A stretch of 53,165 nt of DNA from CAYOBW01 sp964402115 (GCA_964402115.1 CAYOBW010000015.1:1-53165), one strand, 5' to 3'. Shown: positions 42,074 to 50,119, counted from the first letter of the stretch. A program made the numbers and translations. The notes: generated by a model not told the origin, from the sequence alone.

Positions 42074-44943
42074 GCTTCGCACGCTACCTCCAAACACGAA
42101 CAACGTCCCCCGTCACGCGCCCGCCCCCGCTGCGCCCCGCCCGCCAGCACACCGTCCAACACGCCGGCGAGCGTCCGCGCACCCCAACGGCGCGAGTACG
42201 TCTGGATCGCGGCCTCATCCAGGGGCAGCGCAAGGCTGCCTTCGCGATCCCAGCGACCCAGCCAGCACCCCAGCGTGGCGGCAACGGCTTCCGGCGTCAG
42301 GTTCAACACACCGGCCCCCGTGCGTGCGAGCGCGTCCGCCACGTACGCGTCCGGGCCGCCCGCCGCCAGGATCGGACGGCGGCATCCCAGGTACTCGTAG
42401 AACTTGGCCCCGGCCATGCCTTCGTAGCCAACCGTGTTCGTGGGTAATACCAAGGCTTGCGCCGCTGCGGTCAGCGTCAGCGCCTCTTCCGCCGGCACGG
42501 GCCCATGGAAGGCGACCCTTGCCTCACCCGCCAACCGGACCGCCGCCGCTTCCGCCTCCCGCGCGGAGGGGCCGTAATACTCGAACAGGGCGCGCGAAGC
42601 AAGCGCGGGCTCCCGTTCCGTGAACAGCCGGTACCCCGCCAGAAACGTATCGAGGTTGCGCATGGCATAGAGCGTGCCGAGGAAGCGCAGCACAAACGCG
42701 CTGCCCCCCGCGAACGCCAGCGCCCGCCGCCGCGCACCGTCAATCTCGGCCTCCAGAAAGCCGTTTTCGATGACCGTGGGCGGGGTGCCGTGCAGCGCCC
42801 GATCCAGCGCAGCGCACCCGGCCGTGGCATACGTCACGGCGGCCGCCGTGCGCAGCACGGGCGCCAGGCGCGCCGCGGTCCGCGGCCCGCAGCAATAACA
42901 CGGCGTGACGGCGTCCCGGAAATCGGCCACCCAGGGGATGCCGCAGCGCCGGGCGATGCCGGCGGCGATTTCGATATTCTGTTCGGACGGAAAGGAACCC
43001 ACCACGGCGGCAATCCCGGATTCCTTCACCAGGGCGCAGCCGACGGCAATGCCGCGCGCGACCCAGTCCACGCGGTCCTGCTCGTGAACGCGCGCGACGC
43101 CGCGCCCGAGCAACCTGGCCAGCAACAGCAAACCTGGCCGGCCAGCCCCGCTCCCGGCAGGCCCGCTGCCCAGGGCCGGCAGAGGGTGGACGAGGTGGAG
43201 CACCTCCGCCGCGTCGTCCGCCGTGGCGAACCGAAAGCCAGCAGCCTGCGCCAGCCTCAGCCACAACCGGTAGCGTGCCGTCGGCGCGCAAGCCAGCCGC
43301 ACCACGTCGGCCGCCGCCAGCGCCCGCCGCGACTCGACCTGCCCGATGCCCGCGCGAACAGCCTCGTCCGTCAGCAGGTCCAGCGTCCCTGCCGGCGCGG
43401 TGCCAGCCGACTCGCACTGACACCGTTTGACCAGCAGGCGCAGCCGCCAGCCGTACTCTGGAAGGTGCGAACGAAAGCCCAGACTCCGCTGCTGTTCGGA
43501 AGTCCAGGAGCGGCACGGACCAAGTACGTTTGCTATCAACAGTACGCCACGCTGAGAACTCAGGACGTTGCGGCGGGGCGATCGATCTGCAGCCTCCACA
43601 TGTCCGGCTGACATCACTTCTGTCATATCGGAGGCGTTACCATGAAGGGACTGCCTGGCGGTGCGCCGCCCTTTCAGCGGGTCAGCAGTCTCACTGGCCA
43701 CACCATGGCCGCCGCCCGCCAGGCCCTCGTAAATGGCGAGAGTCCGGTTCAGCATCCGATCCACTGACAACAGCTGCGAGGCGCGCTCCCGCCCCGCCAG
43801 ACCCATCCGCTGCCCCAATTCCGGATTGTCAGCCAGGGACAGGATCGCCTGAGCGAGTGCCCGGCTATCACGCATCGGCACAACCAACCCGGTCTCGTCC
43901 GCAACGTTGACCTCCGCCAGCGGGCCGAAGTCCGACGTGATCAGGGGGAGGCCAGCAGCCATGGCCTCCGCCAGAACGGCAGGGCCGGACTCAAGGTCCA
44001 CGGATGCCAGTATAAAGGCGTGTCCCGCCCACAAATCGATTTCAGGCGTCTCCACATGTCGGCACAGAGACACGCGATCGCCCAGCCCGTTGCCGGCAAT
44101 CTGCCGCGCCAGGGATTCGAACTCGGGGCCCTCGCCGAGAATGCGCAGGCAGATCCGTCGATCCCCCAGCAATCGCAGTGCCTCGATCACGTACGCGTGC
44201 CCCTTCATCGGGTGCAACCGGCCCACGGAAACAAGGTGGAAAGGATCCCCCGGCTGACGCCGCAGGTCCGCGGCTTTCCGTCCAAACCGTTTAACATCCG
44301 CCCCGTTCCAAACGAAGGATGTCCGTGTGCGGCGCAAGTGCGCTTCCTGAATCCATGCTTCGATGCAAGCTTCGGACTGCGCGGAGACGCAACTGCTCAG
44401 CCTCAGGCCCAGCCGGATAAGCCAGCGGCGCATCCAGTATCGTTCCGCAATCGGGCTGGTCATGCACATGGACAGGGTCGGCACCCCACACCGTCGTGCC
44501 GCAAAGACCGCCGCTTCGTAACCATTCGTGCCGATGTGCAGGACATCCGGCTGCCAGGCACGCAAATGCCGGGCAATCCGGATGGAATCGCGCAAGAGAC
44601 CCGCAAGCAACTTGGATGCCATCGGCAACGGATCGAGAACCCGTGGCTTCAAACGCCCCGTCCACAGCCTGCTGGACGCCTGCGCCCATGCCGGGACGCC
44701 GATCATCTTCCACGGATGAAACTCGATACCGGCGGCAACTGCCTCACGTTCCAAGCGTGTGCCGCAGACCCCGAAACAACACACTGTATGGCCTCGCGCC
44801 TGCATGCCACGCATCACCAGCAGCAGGTAAGACTCGGACCCGCCCCACTCCTCGATCGAGGTGAAGAAACCCAACCTGAGGGGTCTACCAGCCATCGAGG
44901 CGCTAAAGCGCCCTTCGTGACAACCCGCCGACATCTCCGTCAT
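42070..44943 (-). CDS. Fused two-module GT4 glycosyltransferase
   Basis: The 957-residue frame contains two GT-B modules. Module 1 (about 14-410) has LRLGFFTSIEEWGGSESYLLLV, VWNGADVKRFG, VSVGRLHPMKGHAYVIEAL and DLESGPAVLAEAMAAGLPLITS, and ends naturally at LAIYEGLAGG. A linker of about 28 residues follows, then MTEVMSAGHVEA at 440. Module 2 runs to 957, with GVLLIANVLGP, VADFRDAVTP, VIENGFLEAE, LRFLGTLYAMRNLDTFLAGY and AGAKFYEYLGCRRPILAAGG. Module 1 is lower in GC than module 2. The linker DNA resembles a gene end plus gene start, so the fusion looks like a recombination product. ATG 44943 overlaps the GT2 stop (ATGA). It may act as a bifunctional enzyme, or module 2 may also be translated from 43626. 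Confidence 0.82.
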   Translation of the reverse strand: MTEMSAGCHEGRFSASMAGRPLRLGFFTSIEEWGGSESYLLLVMRGMQARGHTVCCFGVCGTRLEREAVAAGIEFHPWKMIGVPAWAQASSRLWTGRLKPRVLDPLPMASKLLAGLLRDSIRIARHLRAWQPDVLHIGTNGYEAAVFAARRCGVPTLSMCMTSPIAERYWMRRWLIRLGLRLSSCVSAQSEACIEAWIQEAHLRRTRTSFVWNGADVKRFGRKAADLRRQPGDPFHLVSVGRLHPMKGHAYVIEALRLLGDRRICLRILGEGPEFESLARQIAGNGLGDRVSLCRHVETPEIDLWAGHAFILASVDLESGPAVLAEAMAAGLPLITSDFGPLAEVNVADETGLVVPMRDSRALAQAILSLADNPELGQRMGLAGRERASQLLSVDRMLNRTLAIYEGLAGGGHGVASETADPLKGRRTARQSLHGNASDMTEVMSAGHVEAADRSPRRNVLSSQRGVLLIANVLGPCRSWTSEQQRSLGFRSHLPEYGWRLRLLVKRCQCESAGTAPAGTLDLLTDEAVRAGIGQVESRRALAAADVVRLACAPTARYRLWLRLAQAAGFRFATADDAAEVLHLVHPLPALGSGPAGSGAGRPGLLLLARLLGRGVARVHEQDRVDWVARGIAVGCALVKESGIAAVVGSFPSEQNIEIAAGIARRCGIPWVADFRDAVTPCYCCGPRTAARLAPVLRTAAAVTYATAGCAALDRALHGTPPTVIENGFLEAEIDGARRRALAFAGGSAFVLRFLGTLYAMRNLDTFLAGYRLFTEREPALASRALFEYYGPSAREAEAAAVRLAGEARVAFHGPVPAEEALTLTAAAQALVLPTNTVGYEGMAGAKFYEYLGCRRPILAAGGPDAYVADALARTGAGVLNLTPEAVAATLGCWLGRWDREGSLALPLDEAAIQTYSRRWGARTLAGVLDGVLAGGAQRGRARDGGRCSCLEVACEA
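43617..43666 (-). repeat. Left copy of imperfect 50-bp direct repeat
   Basis: By eye alignment without gaps, 36 of 50 bases match 46831-46880. On the minus strand it reads as the end of a glycosyltransferase frame, GGTAAC, a short spacer and the start ATGACAGAA. Here the ancestral stop (TAA in GGTAAC) is out of frame, so the surrounding gene reads through. Confidence 0.55.
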
Positions 44944-45932
44944 ACCCCGCATCCCGTTCCCGGCCCGGCTCGCCGCACTGCCGCCTCTCGCACCCCGTAC
45001 GCTCTCGACAGCCGACCGTTAAGCATCCCCCATACCCTCGCCGCCTCGACCAGGTGGTGCGCCGCCCCGCCAGAATCACCCAACAACAACCAACGCCCCA
45101 TCGCCAGCAAGTGACTGCCCAATAGCCGCAAGCGGTACCGCTCGAACCGGGAGCGATTCTCCTGCAAGAAGATCAGAGGTTGCCGCCACCCCTCATAGTA
45201 GGCCCGCCTCAGGTGCAAACGTAGCGAGCAGCGGTCGTGGTTCACAGGATGAAGGACGACCGCCTCCTGGCAGTAGCCAATCGGCTCACCCAAGGCTTTC
45301 AGCCGACAACCGAATTCGCTATCCTCCGAACCCAACGGCCAACCTGCGCAGAGAGCCCACAACCCTTCGTCATAGCCGCCCACCTGCTCAAATAGTTCCC
45401 GTTTTACGAACAGGTTCGCCCCGAACGGCGCCGTCTGGTTGGCCTCAAGCGCCCCGCTCATCGACAAAGGGTCATACGCCACGAACACGCCGATCTCAGG
45501 GACGCGCCCCGAGCGCCCGGACGTCATCCAGCGTGGCAGCGCCTGCGTGGGTTGCCCGGGCACAACCCGCCCACCGAACACGCGGTACGGTTCCTGCGCG
45601 ATGAATCGCTGGGCCTCGCAGAGCCACGCAGGGTCCGCCACCGTATCGTCATCCGTGAACGCCACCCATTCCGTCGCTGCCTCCCGAATCCCAGCGTTCA
45701 ACGCCTTGGCCTTGTTGAGATGCTCGCTCAGCAGGTAATCCAGTGGTCCGTGTGCGCGAGCACGCCACGCATCGACGACAGCACCCGCCGGGTAATCCAA
45801 GCCATTATCAACGACCACCACCCGGTGCGCGCCGCCGGCTGCCGCAACGGCGGCGTCCACAGCCTGCAGGCTGCGTTCAAGCGGCTGCACGCGTCCGGCA
45901 GTGGCTATGATAATGGTCAGATCCCGCGACAT
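44940..45932 (-). CDS. GT2 family glycosyltransferase, paralogue of the gene at 28499-29464
   Basis: The 330-residue product opens LTIIIATAGRVQPLERSLQ and has VVVDNGLDYP, NAGIREAATEWVAFTDDDTVADPAW, FGANLFVKRELF, GYDEGLWALCAG and EFGCRLKALGEPIGYCQEAVVLHPV. These match the order and wording of the gene at 28499-29464. It lies in the lower-GC cassette. The start ATG 45932 has AGCAGGCAG upstream and follows a 183-base gap, unusual for this locus. Its stop overlaps the fused GT4 start by 4 bases. Donor unknown. Confidence 0.9.
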   Translation of the reverse strand: MSRDLTIIIATAGRVQPLERSLQAVDAAVAAAGGAHRVVVVDNGLDYPAGAVVDAWRARAHGPLDYLLSEHLNKAKALNAGIREAATEWVAFTDDDTVADPAWLCEAQRFIAQEPYRVFGGRVVPGQPTQALPRWMTSGRSGRVPEIGVFVAYDPLSMSGALEANQTAPFGANLFVKRELFEQVGGYDEGLWALCAGWPLGSEDSEFGCRLKALGEPIGYCQEAVVLHPVNHDRCSLRLHLRRAYYEGWRQPLIFLQENRSRFERYRLRLLGSHLLAMGRWLLLGDSGGAAHHLVEAARVWGMLNGRLSRAYGVREAAVRRAGPGTGCGV

Positions 45933-46101
45933 CTGCCTGCTACGTTCAATTTGGGCATCGACACGATAGCTACCGGATAGGCAAGCCCCAGGGAATACCC
46001 ATCCCCTGCTTCACGCAACGCCATGGGGCGGACTTTCTCCATGAGTGCGGAGAGGCCTCGCACCCCGAAGGAGCCTGCAGCACACTGCTCCCCTTGGCAG
46101 G

Positions 46102-46115
46102 CCCCCCCCCCGGGG
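46102..46115. repeat. Homopolymer tract C10G4 after the methyltransferase gene
   Basis: Ten C followed by four G lie directly after the stop codon of the methyltransferase (which ends at 46116 on the minus strand). The tract is in the 183-base gap that separates it from the GT2 gene. Long homopolymers are prone to slippage and to sequencing error. Confidence 0.6.
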
Positions 46116-46724
46116 CTACTCCGCGTACAGACACCGCCGTCGCCCGTCCTCGAACCAGAACCCCATCAGGTGGGAACTCAGCAGCGGAAACCATAGTCCC
46201 AACGGCGCCAGACACACGCTGAGTTTCCATGAACGACATCTCAATCGACCAAGCCCGACGATCTGCGTGAACCCCAGCGCACTAAACTCACGATACGTAT
46301 AGCTTGAGAGATGATTCTCGAAGGAGTCGTAACCCTGTCGCAAACCGGCAGCGTGCGGAGTCGAGACGACGACACAGGCGCGCGCCACCCGACGAGCCTC
46401 CTGAACCAGTCTCAGGCCTTGTTCTTGAGGCAGATGCTCGATGACTTCGCACGCGATGACGCTGTCAAAAGATTTGTCGGCATAGGGCAGGTCCGTCGCG
46501 TTGGCAACTCGCAAGTCGTCATAGACACATCTGGCGAGGGAACTCTCGATACTCTCACGTCTGAGATCGACACCCGCCACGTAAATCGGCGCTCCCGTGC
46601 ATGACAACCGGTGCGTCTTGAGCAAGAACCCCCACTTGCCCCGTCCGCATCCAACATCCAAGAATCGATCCCCGACAACGTGATTCACCACAAAAGGATC
46701 CATCATCAAGGCACCAGTTGACAT
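46116..46724 (-). CDS. SAM-dependent class I methyltransferase
   Basis: The 202-residue product has motif I FLDVGCGRGKWGFLL, acidic GVDLRRESI, NATDLPYADKSFDSVIACEVIEHLP and VVVSTPHA, typical of Methyltransf_11. GC is distinctly lower than in flanking genes (about 50-57% in sampled lines). ATG 46724 has GGGGGAG upstream. The gene is isolated by gaps of 126 and 183 bases where other genes of the locus abut. It belongs to the cassette with the GT2 gene, mirroring the methyltransferase-GT2 pair at 27861-29464, although the two methyltransferases are not close in sequence. Confidence 0.83.
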   Translation of the reverse strand: MSTGALMMDPFVVNHVVGDRFLDVGCGRGKWGFLLKTHRLSCTGAPIYVAGVDLRRESIESSLARCVYDDLRVANATDLPYADKSFDSVIACEVIEHLPQEQGLRLVQEARRVARACVVVSTPHAAGLRQGYDSFENHLSSYTYREFSALGFTQIVGLGRLRCRSWKLSVCLAPLGLWFPLLSSHLMGFWFEDGRRRCLYAE

Positions 46725-46768
46725 GCTTAGGACTCCCCCTGCCGTTGTCGTGTCTCACCGAGCAGCCG

Positions 46769-46840
46769 TCAGCGTCTCGTCGCTCCAATAACTCCGCGCA
46801 CCAGTTCGCAATGATTCCCTGCAAAAGACAATTCCGTCAT
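46769..46840 (-). pseudogene. Remnant gene start (23 codons)
   Basis: A frame from ATG 46840 reads MTELSFAGNHCELV and stops after 23 codons. Its start resembles the first residues of the fused GT4 gene (MTEMSAGCHEG) and of module 2 (MTEVMSAGHVE). It sits 10 bases after the stop of the GT4 gene 46851-48116, where the next gene of the locus would be expected to start. I read it as a cut-off 5' end left by cassette insertion. It could also be a chance or leader peptide frame. Confidence 0.4.
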
Positions 46841-46880
46841 ACCAAAGCAGTTACCGTGAAAGGATTGCGCGGTAGTGCGC
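46831..46880 (-). repeat. Right copy of imperfect 50-bp direct repeat
   Basis: This copy spans the last codons and in-frame TAA stop of the GT4 gene 46851-48116, a short spacer and ATGACGGAA. It matches 43617-43666 at 36 of 50 positions in an ungapped eye alignment. Confidence 0.55.
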
Positions 46881-48116
46881 TACTACCTGCGCGCAAACCG
46901 TCTCCGGACGACAGGCGGTCTCGTACCGCAGGCGCGCCCGCGCGCCGTAGGCGGACAGCTCGTTCGCCGTCATGACCGCGAAGCGCTCGAGCGCGACCAG
47001 GAGCGCGGGGTCGTCGCCGGCTTCCACCAGCAGCCCCTCCACGCCATGCCGGACGAGGTCGCGCACCCCGCCGACTGCCGACACAAGACAAGGCTTGCCG
47101 CACATGAGCGCCTCGACCACGGACAGCGGCATGGCCTCGCTCCAGCTTGGCAGCACAAAGACATCCATCTCGGCCAGGGCAGCCGCCGGCGTCACCACCG
47201 GCATGCAGCGCACGTGCCGCAGCCCCTGCATCTCGGCAAACGACCGGATGGCGGACTCCAATGGCCCTCTGCCAGCGAACGTGAAGGGGAGTTCCACACC
47301 GTGCCGGTCGCGGTAGGCGGCCAGCGCGAACAGGGTCTCGGGAACGCCCTTCCCCTCCACCAGGCGGCACACCGTCCCGAAGCGGAGCGAGGCGACCGAG
47401 GGCGGGGGACCGAGCGCTGAGGGTTGCGGGCCAGAAGCGACGATCTTCGATCCTGCGCCCGACACCTCCCCCGCTGACCGCTGACCCTCAGCCTCATCGG
47501 GCGCCATGGTGAAGACGACTTCCACGGGACGATCCACGGCGAACGCCTGGCGGAAGTTCGCCGCCACCTCGGTGCCGGGCGCGAAGACACGCGCCACACC
47601 GCGGGCGAAAGGCTGGAACGCCGCCACCTCTGCGTCGCTCCAGCTGGCGTCGCGCTGCCCGCGCGTCGCCACGTGGAACACCGTGCGCTCCAGCGGCAGA
47701 ACCGCCCACGCTTCGCTCATCAGGCGCCCCTTCACGTGAATGAGATCCGGCCGCTCCCGGCGCAGGCGATCGGCCAGGACGCGGCAGACATTCCGTTTGA
47801 AGACCCAGCGCCGGCACGCCGCCAGCGACGGTGGGCGCCGACCGGCGCAGAGCGCCCGCAGCCACAGCGGCGCAACCCACCGCGCGAGATCCCGCCGCAG
47901 CCGTCCCGCGCAGCCCGCGGCGAGCGACTCGATCGGGATCCCCCGCTCAGCCAGCGCGAGCAGGCAGCGGTGAGGAGTCTCTGGCAGGGGCTCGCACACA
48001 ACGATGCGCGTGTCGAAACCCAGCCGCCGCATCTCCGTGGCATAGTGCAGCAGGTAGACCTCGATCCCGCCCGGGTTGTCGTAGTGAGCCGCCACATACC
48101 AGACCACCGGCTTCAT
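46851..48116 (-). CDS. GT4 family glycosyltransferase with an inserted repeat-like element
   Basis: The 421-residue product opens VVWYVAAHYDNPGGIEVYLLHY and has LIHVKGRLMSEAW in the first domain. The second domain has SLRFGTVCRLVEGKGVPETLFAL, TFAGRGPLE and SWSEAMPLSVVEALMCGKPCLVSAVGG with the donor glutamates. Residues about 208-234 are a Gly/Ser/Pro-rich insert encoded by a 77-base element with inverted ends; without it the hinge would be of normal length. The start ATG overlaps the AsnB stop by 4 bases. The 3' end forms one copy of the direct repeat. Confidence 0.87.
   Translation of the reverse strand: MKPVVWYVAAHYDNPGGIEVYLLHYATEMRRLGFDTRIVVCEPLPETPHRCLLALAERGIPIESLAAGCAGRLRRDLARWVAPLWLRALCAGRRPPSLAACRRWVFKRNVCRVLADRLRRERPDLIHVKGRLMSEAWAVLPLERTVFHVATRGQRDASWSDAEVAAFQPFARGVARVFAPGTEVAANFRQAFAVDRPVEVVFTMAPDEAEGQRSAGEVSGAGSKIVASGPQPSALGPPPSVASLRFGTVCRLVEGKGVPETLFALAAYRDRHGVELPFTFAGRGPLESAIRSFAEMQGLRHVRCMPVVTPAAALAEMDVFVLPSWSEAMPLSVVEALMCGKPCLVSAVGGVRDLVRHGVEGLLVEAGDDPALLVALERFAVMTANELSAYGARARLRYETACRPETVCAQVVAHYRAILSR
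47416..47492. mobile_element. 77-bp MITE/REP-like element inside a glycosyltransferase gene
   Basis: The ends GCTGAGGGT (47416-47424) and ACCCTCAGC (47484-47492) are perfect 9-bp inverted repeats. Next to the right end a heptamer GCTGACC is tandemly repeated (47473-47486). The interior has CGATCTTCGATC. This style resembles short non-coding intergenic repeats more than coding DNA, yet it lies in frame in the hinge of a GT4 enzyme and adds about 26 residues. Confidence 0.5.
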
Positions 48117-50119
48117 GCTCCCAGCCCAGCCCGTCGCGCCAGCGCAGCCTGCCAACGCTTTTGCGATCCCAGCAGGAAACCCCGGTACCAGAGGAACGTC
48201 AGGAGGTCCGTCCACGCCGATTCAGCCGCCCGGTAGAGGGGCTGCGCAGCCTCCAGCACCTCGTCCAGCGCCGCCGCCGCGCGCGCGGGGTCGGCCAGCA
48301 CCGGGCATTCCAGGAAAGCCCGGGACCGGATGGTGTCCTGCACGTACGTGCGCAACGGGCCGCGCAGCCACTCGACAGGCGGCGCGCCGAATCCGGTCTT
48401 CGTCTTGCGCAGCCGGATGTCGTCCGGCAGCAGCTCGCCCATGGCATCCCGCAGAATCCGCTTCGTGTAGCCCCGGCCAAGCTTGCTGTGCCAAGGCAGG
48501 GCAAAGCAGAATGACACCAGGCGGTGATCCATGAACGGCATGCGGATCTCGATGCCGTTGGCCATGGAGTAGCGATCGTAGTTGCGCAACAGCGTCGGCA
48601 TCGAGGTCTCGTGGAACATGATATACAGATGCCGGCCGAAATGGTCGAGCTGCCCGAAGCGGGGCGAACGCCGGGCGAGCACAGCCGCTGCCGGCGTGCT
48701 CAGCGGGTCCGGCGCAGGAGCCGGGCCCGGCCCCCTCACGGATCGCAACACCCCCTGCATCCGCCCCGGCCCCGCGACGCGTTCCAGGCCGCGCAGCAGC
48801 AGGCCTTTGGCCCGCATCACACGCGGCCTCACGACCCAGCCGCTGCAGTACTGCCGGAAGTAGTGCCACTGCGAACCGATGACGAATTGCGCGGACTCGC
48901 CGAACAAGCCCCGGTACGTGGCGATGACGTCCCAGACATCGGCAAGCCCCCGGCAATCGGGATAGGCCGTGAACAGAGACTCGTTGTAGCCTGACAGCAA
49001 CTCGTCCACGCCGTGACCGTCGAGGGATACAACCACGCCCTGGGCCCGCATGGCGCCATACGTGCGCATCATGGGCACGGGGTTCGTGATGTAGATTTCC
49101 TCGAAGGCGTAGCTATCGTCTTCGAAACGACCCAGGGCTGCCGCCGGATCGATCGGCAGCACCGTGGCACGCACGCCCGCATGCTCGGCCATGCGCTGCG
49201 CAAACACCGTCTCGTCCAGCACCGTGCCGGGAAACGTCGCCGTGAAAGCGTGCTGCCAATCGCGTGCCACGCGCGCCCCGCCCCCCCGCCGCGCGACTTC
49301 CGCGACCATGGCCAGCACGCTGCTCGAGTCCAGCCCACCGCTGAGGGCGGTGCCCAGGCGCACGTCCGCGCGCATCCGGATCCGGCAGGCGTCGAGGAAG
49401 AGCTCGCGAAACTGCCCGACCTGGTCCTCGTAGCGGGCGGGGACGGCCGGAAGCGCCGCCAGCGTGTCCCAATAGCGCTGCACGCTGAGCCGGCCATCGC
49501 GGTAGACCGCCCAATGCCCTGCCGGCAAGCGGCGCAGCCCCTCGACGAGGCACTCATCCGTGGCTTCGTACGCGTGGATGTTCGCGTGCATCCACAGCAT
49601 GTGCCGGGACGGCTTGACCTCCGGCAGAAACGGCAGCAGGGCCTTCATCTCGGACGCGAAGAGGAAGCGCCCGCCCACCTCGCAGTAGAAGAGCGGCTTC
49701 TTGCCGAAGCGATCGCGCGCCAGAAACAGCTCGCGCTTGCGCGGGTCCCAGATGGCGCACGCCCACATGCCGTTGAATCGGGAGAGGCAGTCCGCCCCCC
49801 AGTGCGCGTATGCGGCGAGCAGAACCTCGGTGTCCGACTCGGATCGGAAGCTGTAACCAGCTTGTTCCAAGTCCCGGCGCACCTCGATGAAGTTGTACAG
49901 CTCGCCGTTGAAGACCGTCACCAGCCCCTGTGGCTGCAGCTCCATGGGCTGATGACCGGCAGGCGAAAGATCGAGAATCGCCAGCCGGCGGTGCCCCAGC
50001 ATGGCCCCCTCCCCGACCCAGACCCCGCTGTCATCGGGCCCGCGCGGGGCGAGCAGGTCCAACGCGGCGGCAAATTCCCGCGCGTCCATGCCCGGCAAAC
50101 ATCCCAGAATACCGCACAT
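48113..50119 (-). CDS. asnB: Asparagine synthase (glutamine-hydrolysing) family amidotransferase
   Basis: The 668-residue product starts MCGILGC, so C2 becomes the N-terminal nucleophile of the class II glutaminase domain (RGPDDSG, LGHRRLAILDLS, FNGELYNF, SDTEVLLAAYAHWG). The synthetase domain has the PP-loop ALSGGLDSSSV near residue 260. AsnB-like proteins in capsule and exopolysaccharide loci are thought to amidate a sugar acid or related group, which I favour over asparagine synthesis here. It starts 6 bases after a GT4-like gene stop and overlaps the next gene by 4 bases. Length is normal for this subgroup. Confidence 0.92.
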   Translation of the reverse strand: MCGILGCLPGMDAREFAAALDLLAPRGPDDSGVWVGEGAMLGHRRLAILDLSPAGHQPMELQPQGLVTVFNGELYNFIEVRRDLEQAGYSFRSESDTEVLLAAYAHWGADCLSRFNGMWACAIWDPRKRELFLARDRFGKKPLFYCEVGGRFLFASEMKALLPFLPEVKPSRHMLWMHANIHAYEATDECLVEGLRRLPAGHWAVYRDGRLSVQRYWDTLAALPAVPARYEDQVGQFRELFLDACRIRMRADVRLGTALSGGLDSSSVLAMVAEVARRGGGARVARDWQHAFTATFPGTVLDETVFAQRMAEHAGVRATVLPIDPAAALGRFEDDSYAFEEIYITNPVPMMRTYGAMRAQGVVVSLDGHGVDELLSGYNESLFTAYPDCRGLADVWDVIATYRGLFGESAQFVIGSQWHYFRQYCSGWVVRPRVMRAKGLLLRGLERVAGPGRMQGVLRSVRGPGPAPAPDPLSTPAAAVLARRSPRFGQLDHFGRHLYIMFHETSMPTLLRNYDRYSMANGIEIRMPFMDHRLVSFCFALPWHSKLGRGYTKRILRDAMGELLPDDIRLRKTKTGFGAPPVEWLRGPLRTYVQDTIRSRAFLECPVLADPARAAAALDEVLEAAQPLYRAAESAWTDLLTFLWYRGFLLGSQKRWQAALARRAGLGA

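Larger units (their letters stand above)
43617..46880. other. Lower-GC glycosyltransferase cassette bounded by imperfect direct repeats
   Basis: Hand counts of 60-base lines inside give 29-34 GC (46261, 46201, 45361, 44281), whereas lines just outside give 46 (42301) and 48 (47821). The segment carries a GT4 module, a GT2 gene and a methyltransferase gene, and includes the two widest gaps of the 37-kb locus (183 and 126 bases). Copies of a 50-base imperfect direct repeat lie at both ends. No integrase or transposase is present, so the likely mechanism is homologous exchange between related glycosyltransferase gene ends. Confidence 0.6.

Noticed and set aside
39437..42400. Plus-strand open frame of 987 codons
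   Set aside because: Antisense to the acetyltransferase and ABC exporter genes, whose motifs are complete on the minus strand.
43740..45940. Cassette carried by an integron or insertion sequence
   Set aside because: There is no attC-like structure, no integrase or transposase gene and no target-site duplication at its edges. The direct repeats coincide with gene ends, which fits homologous exchange better.
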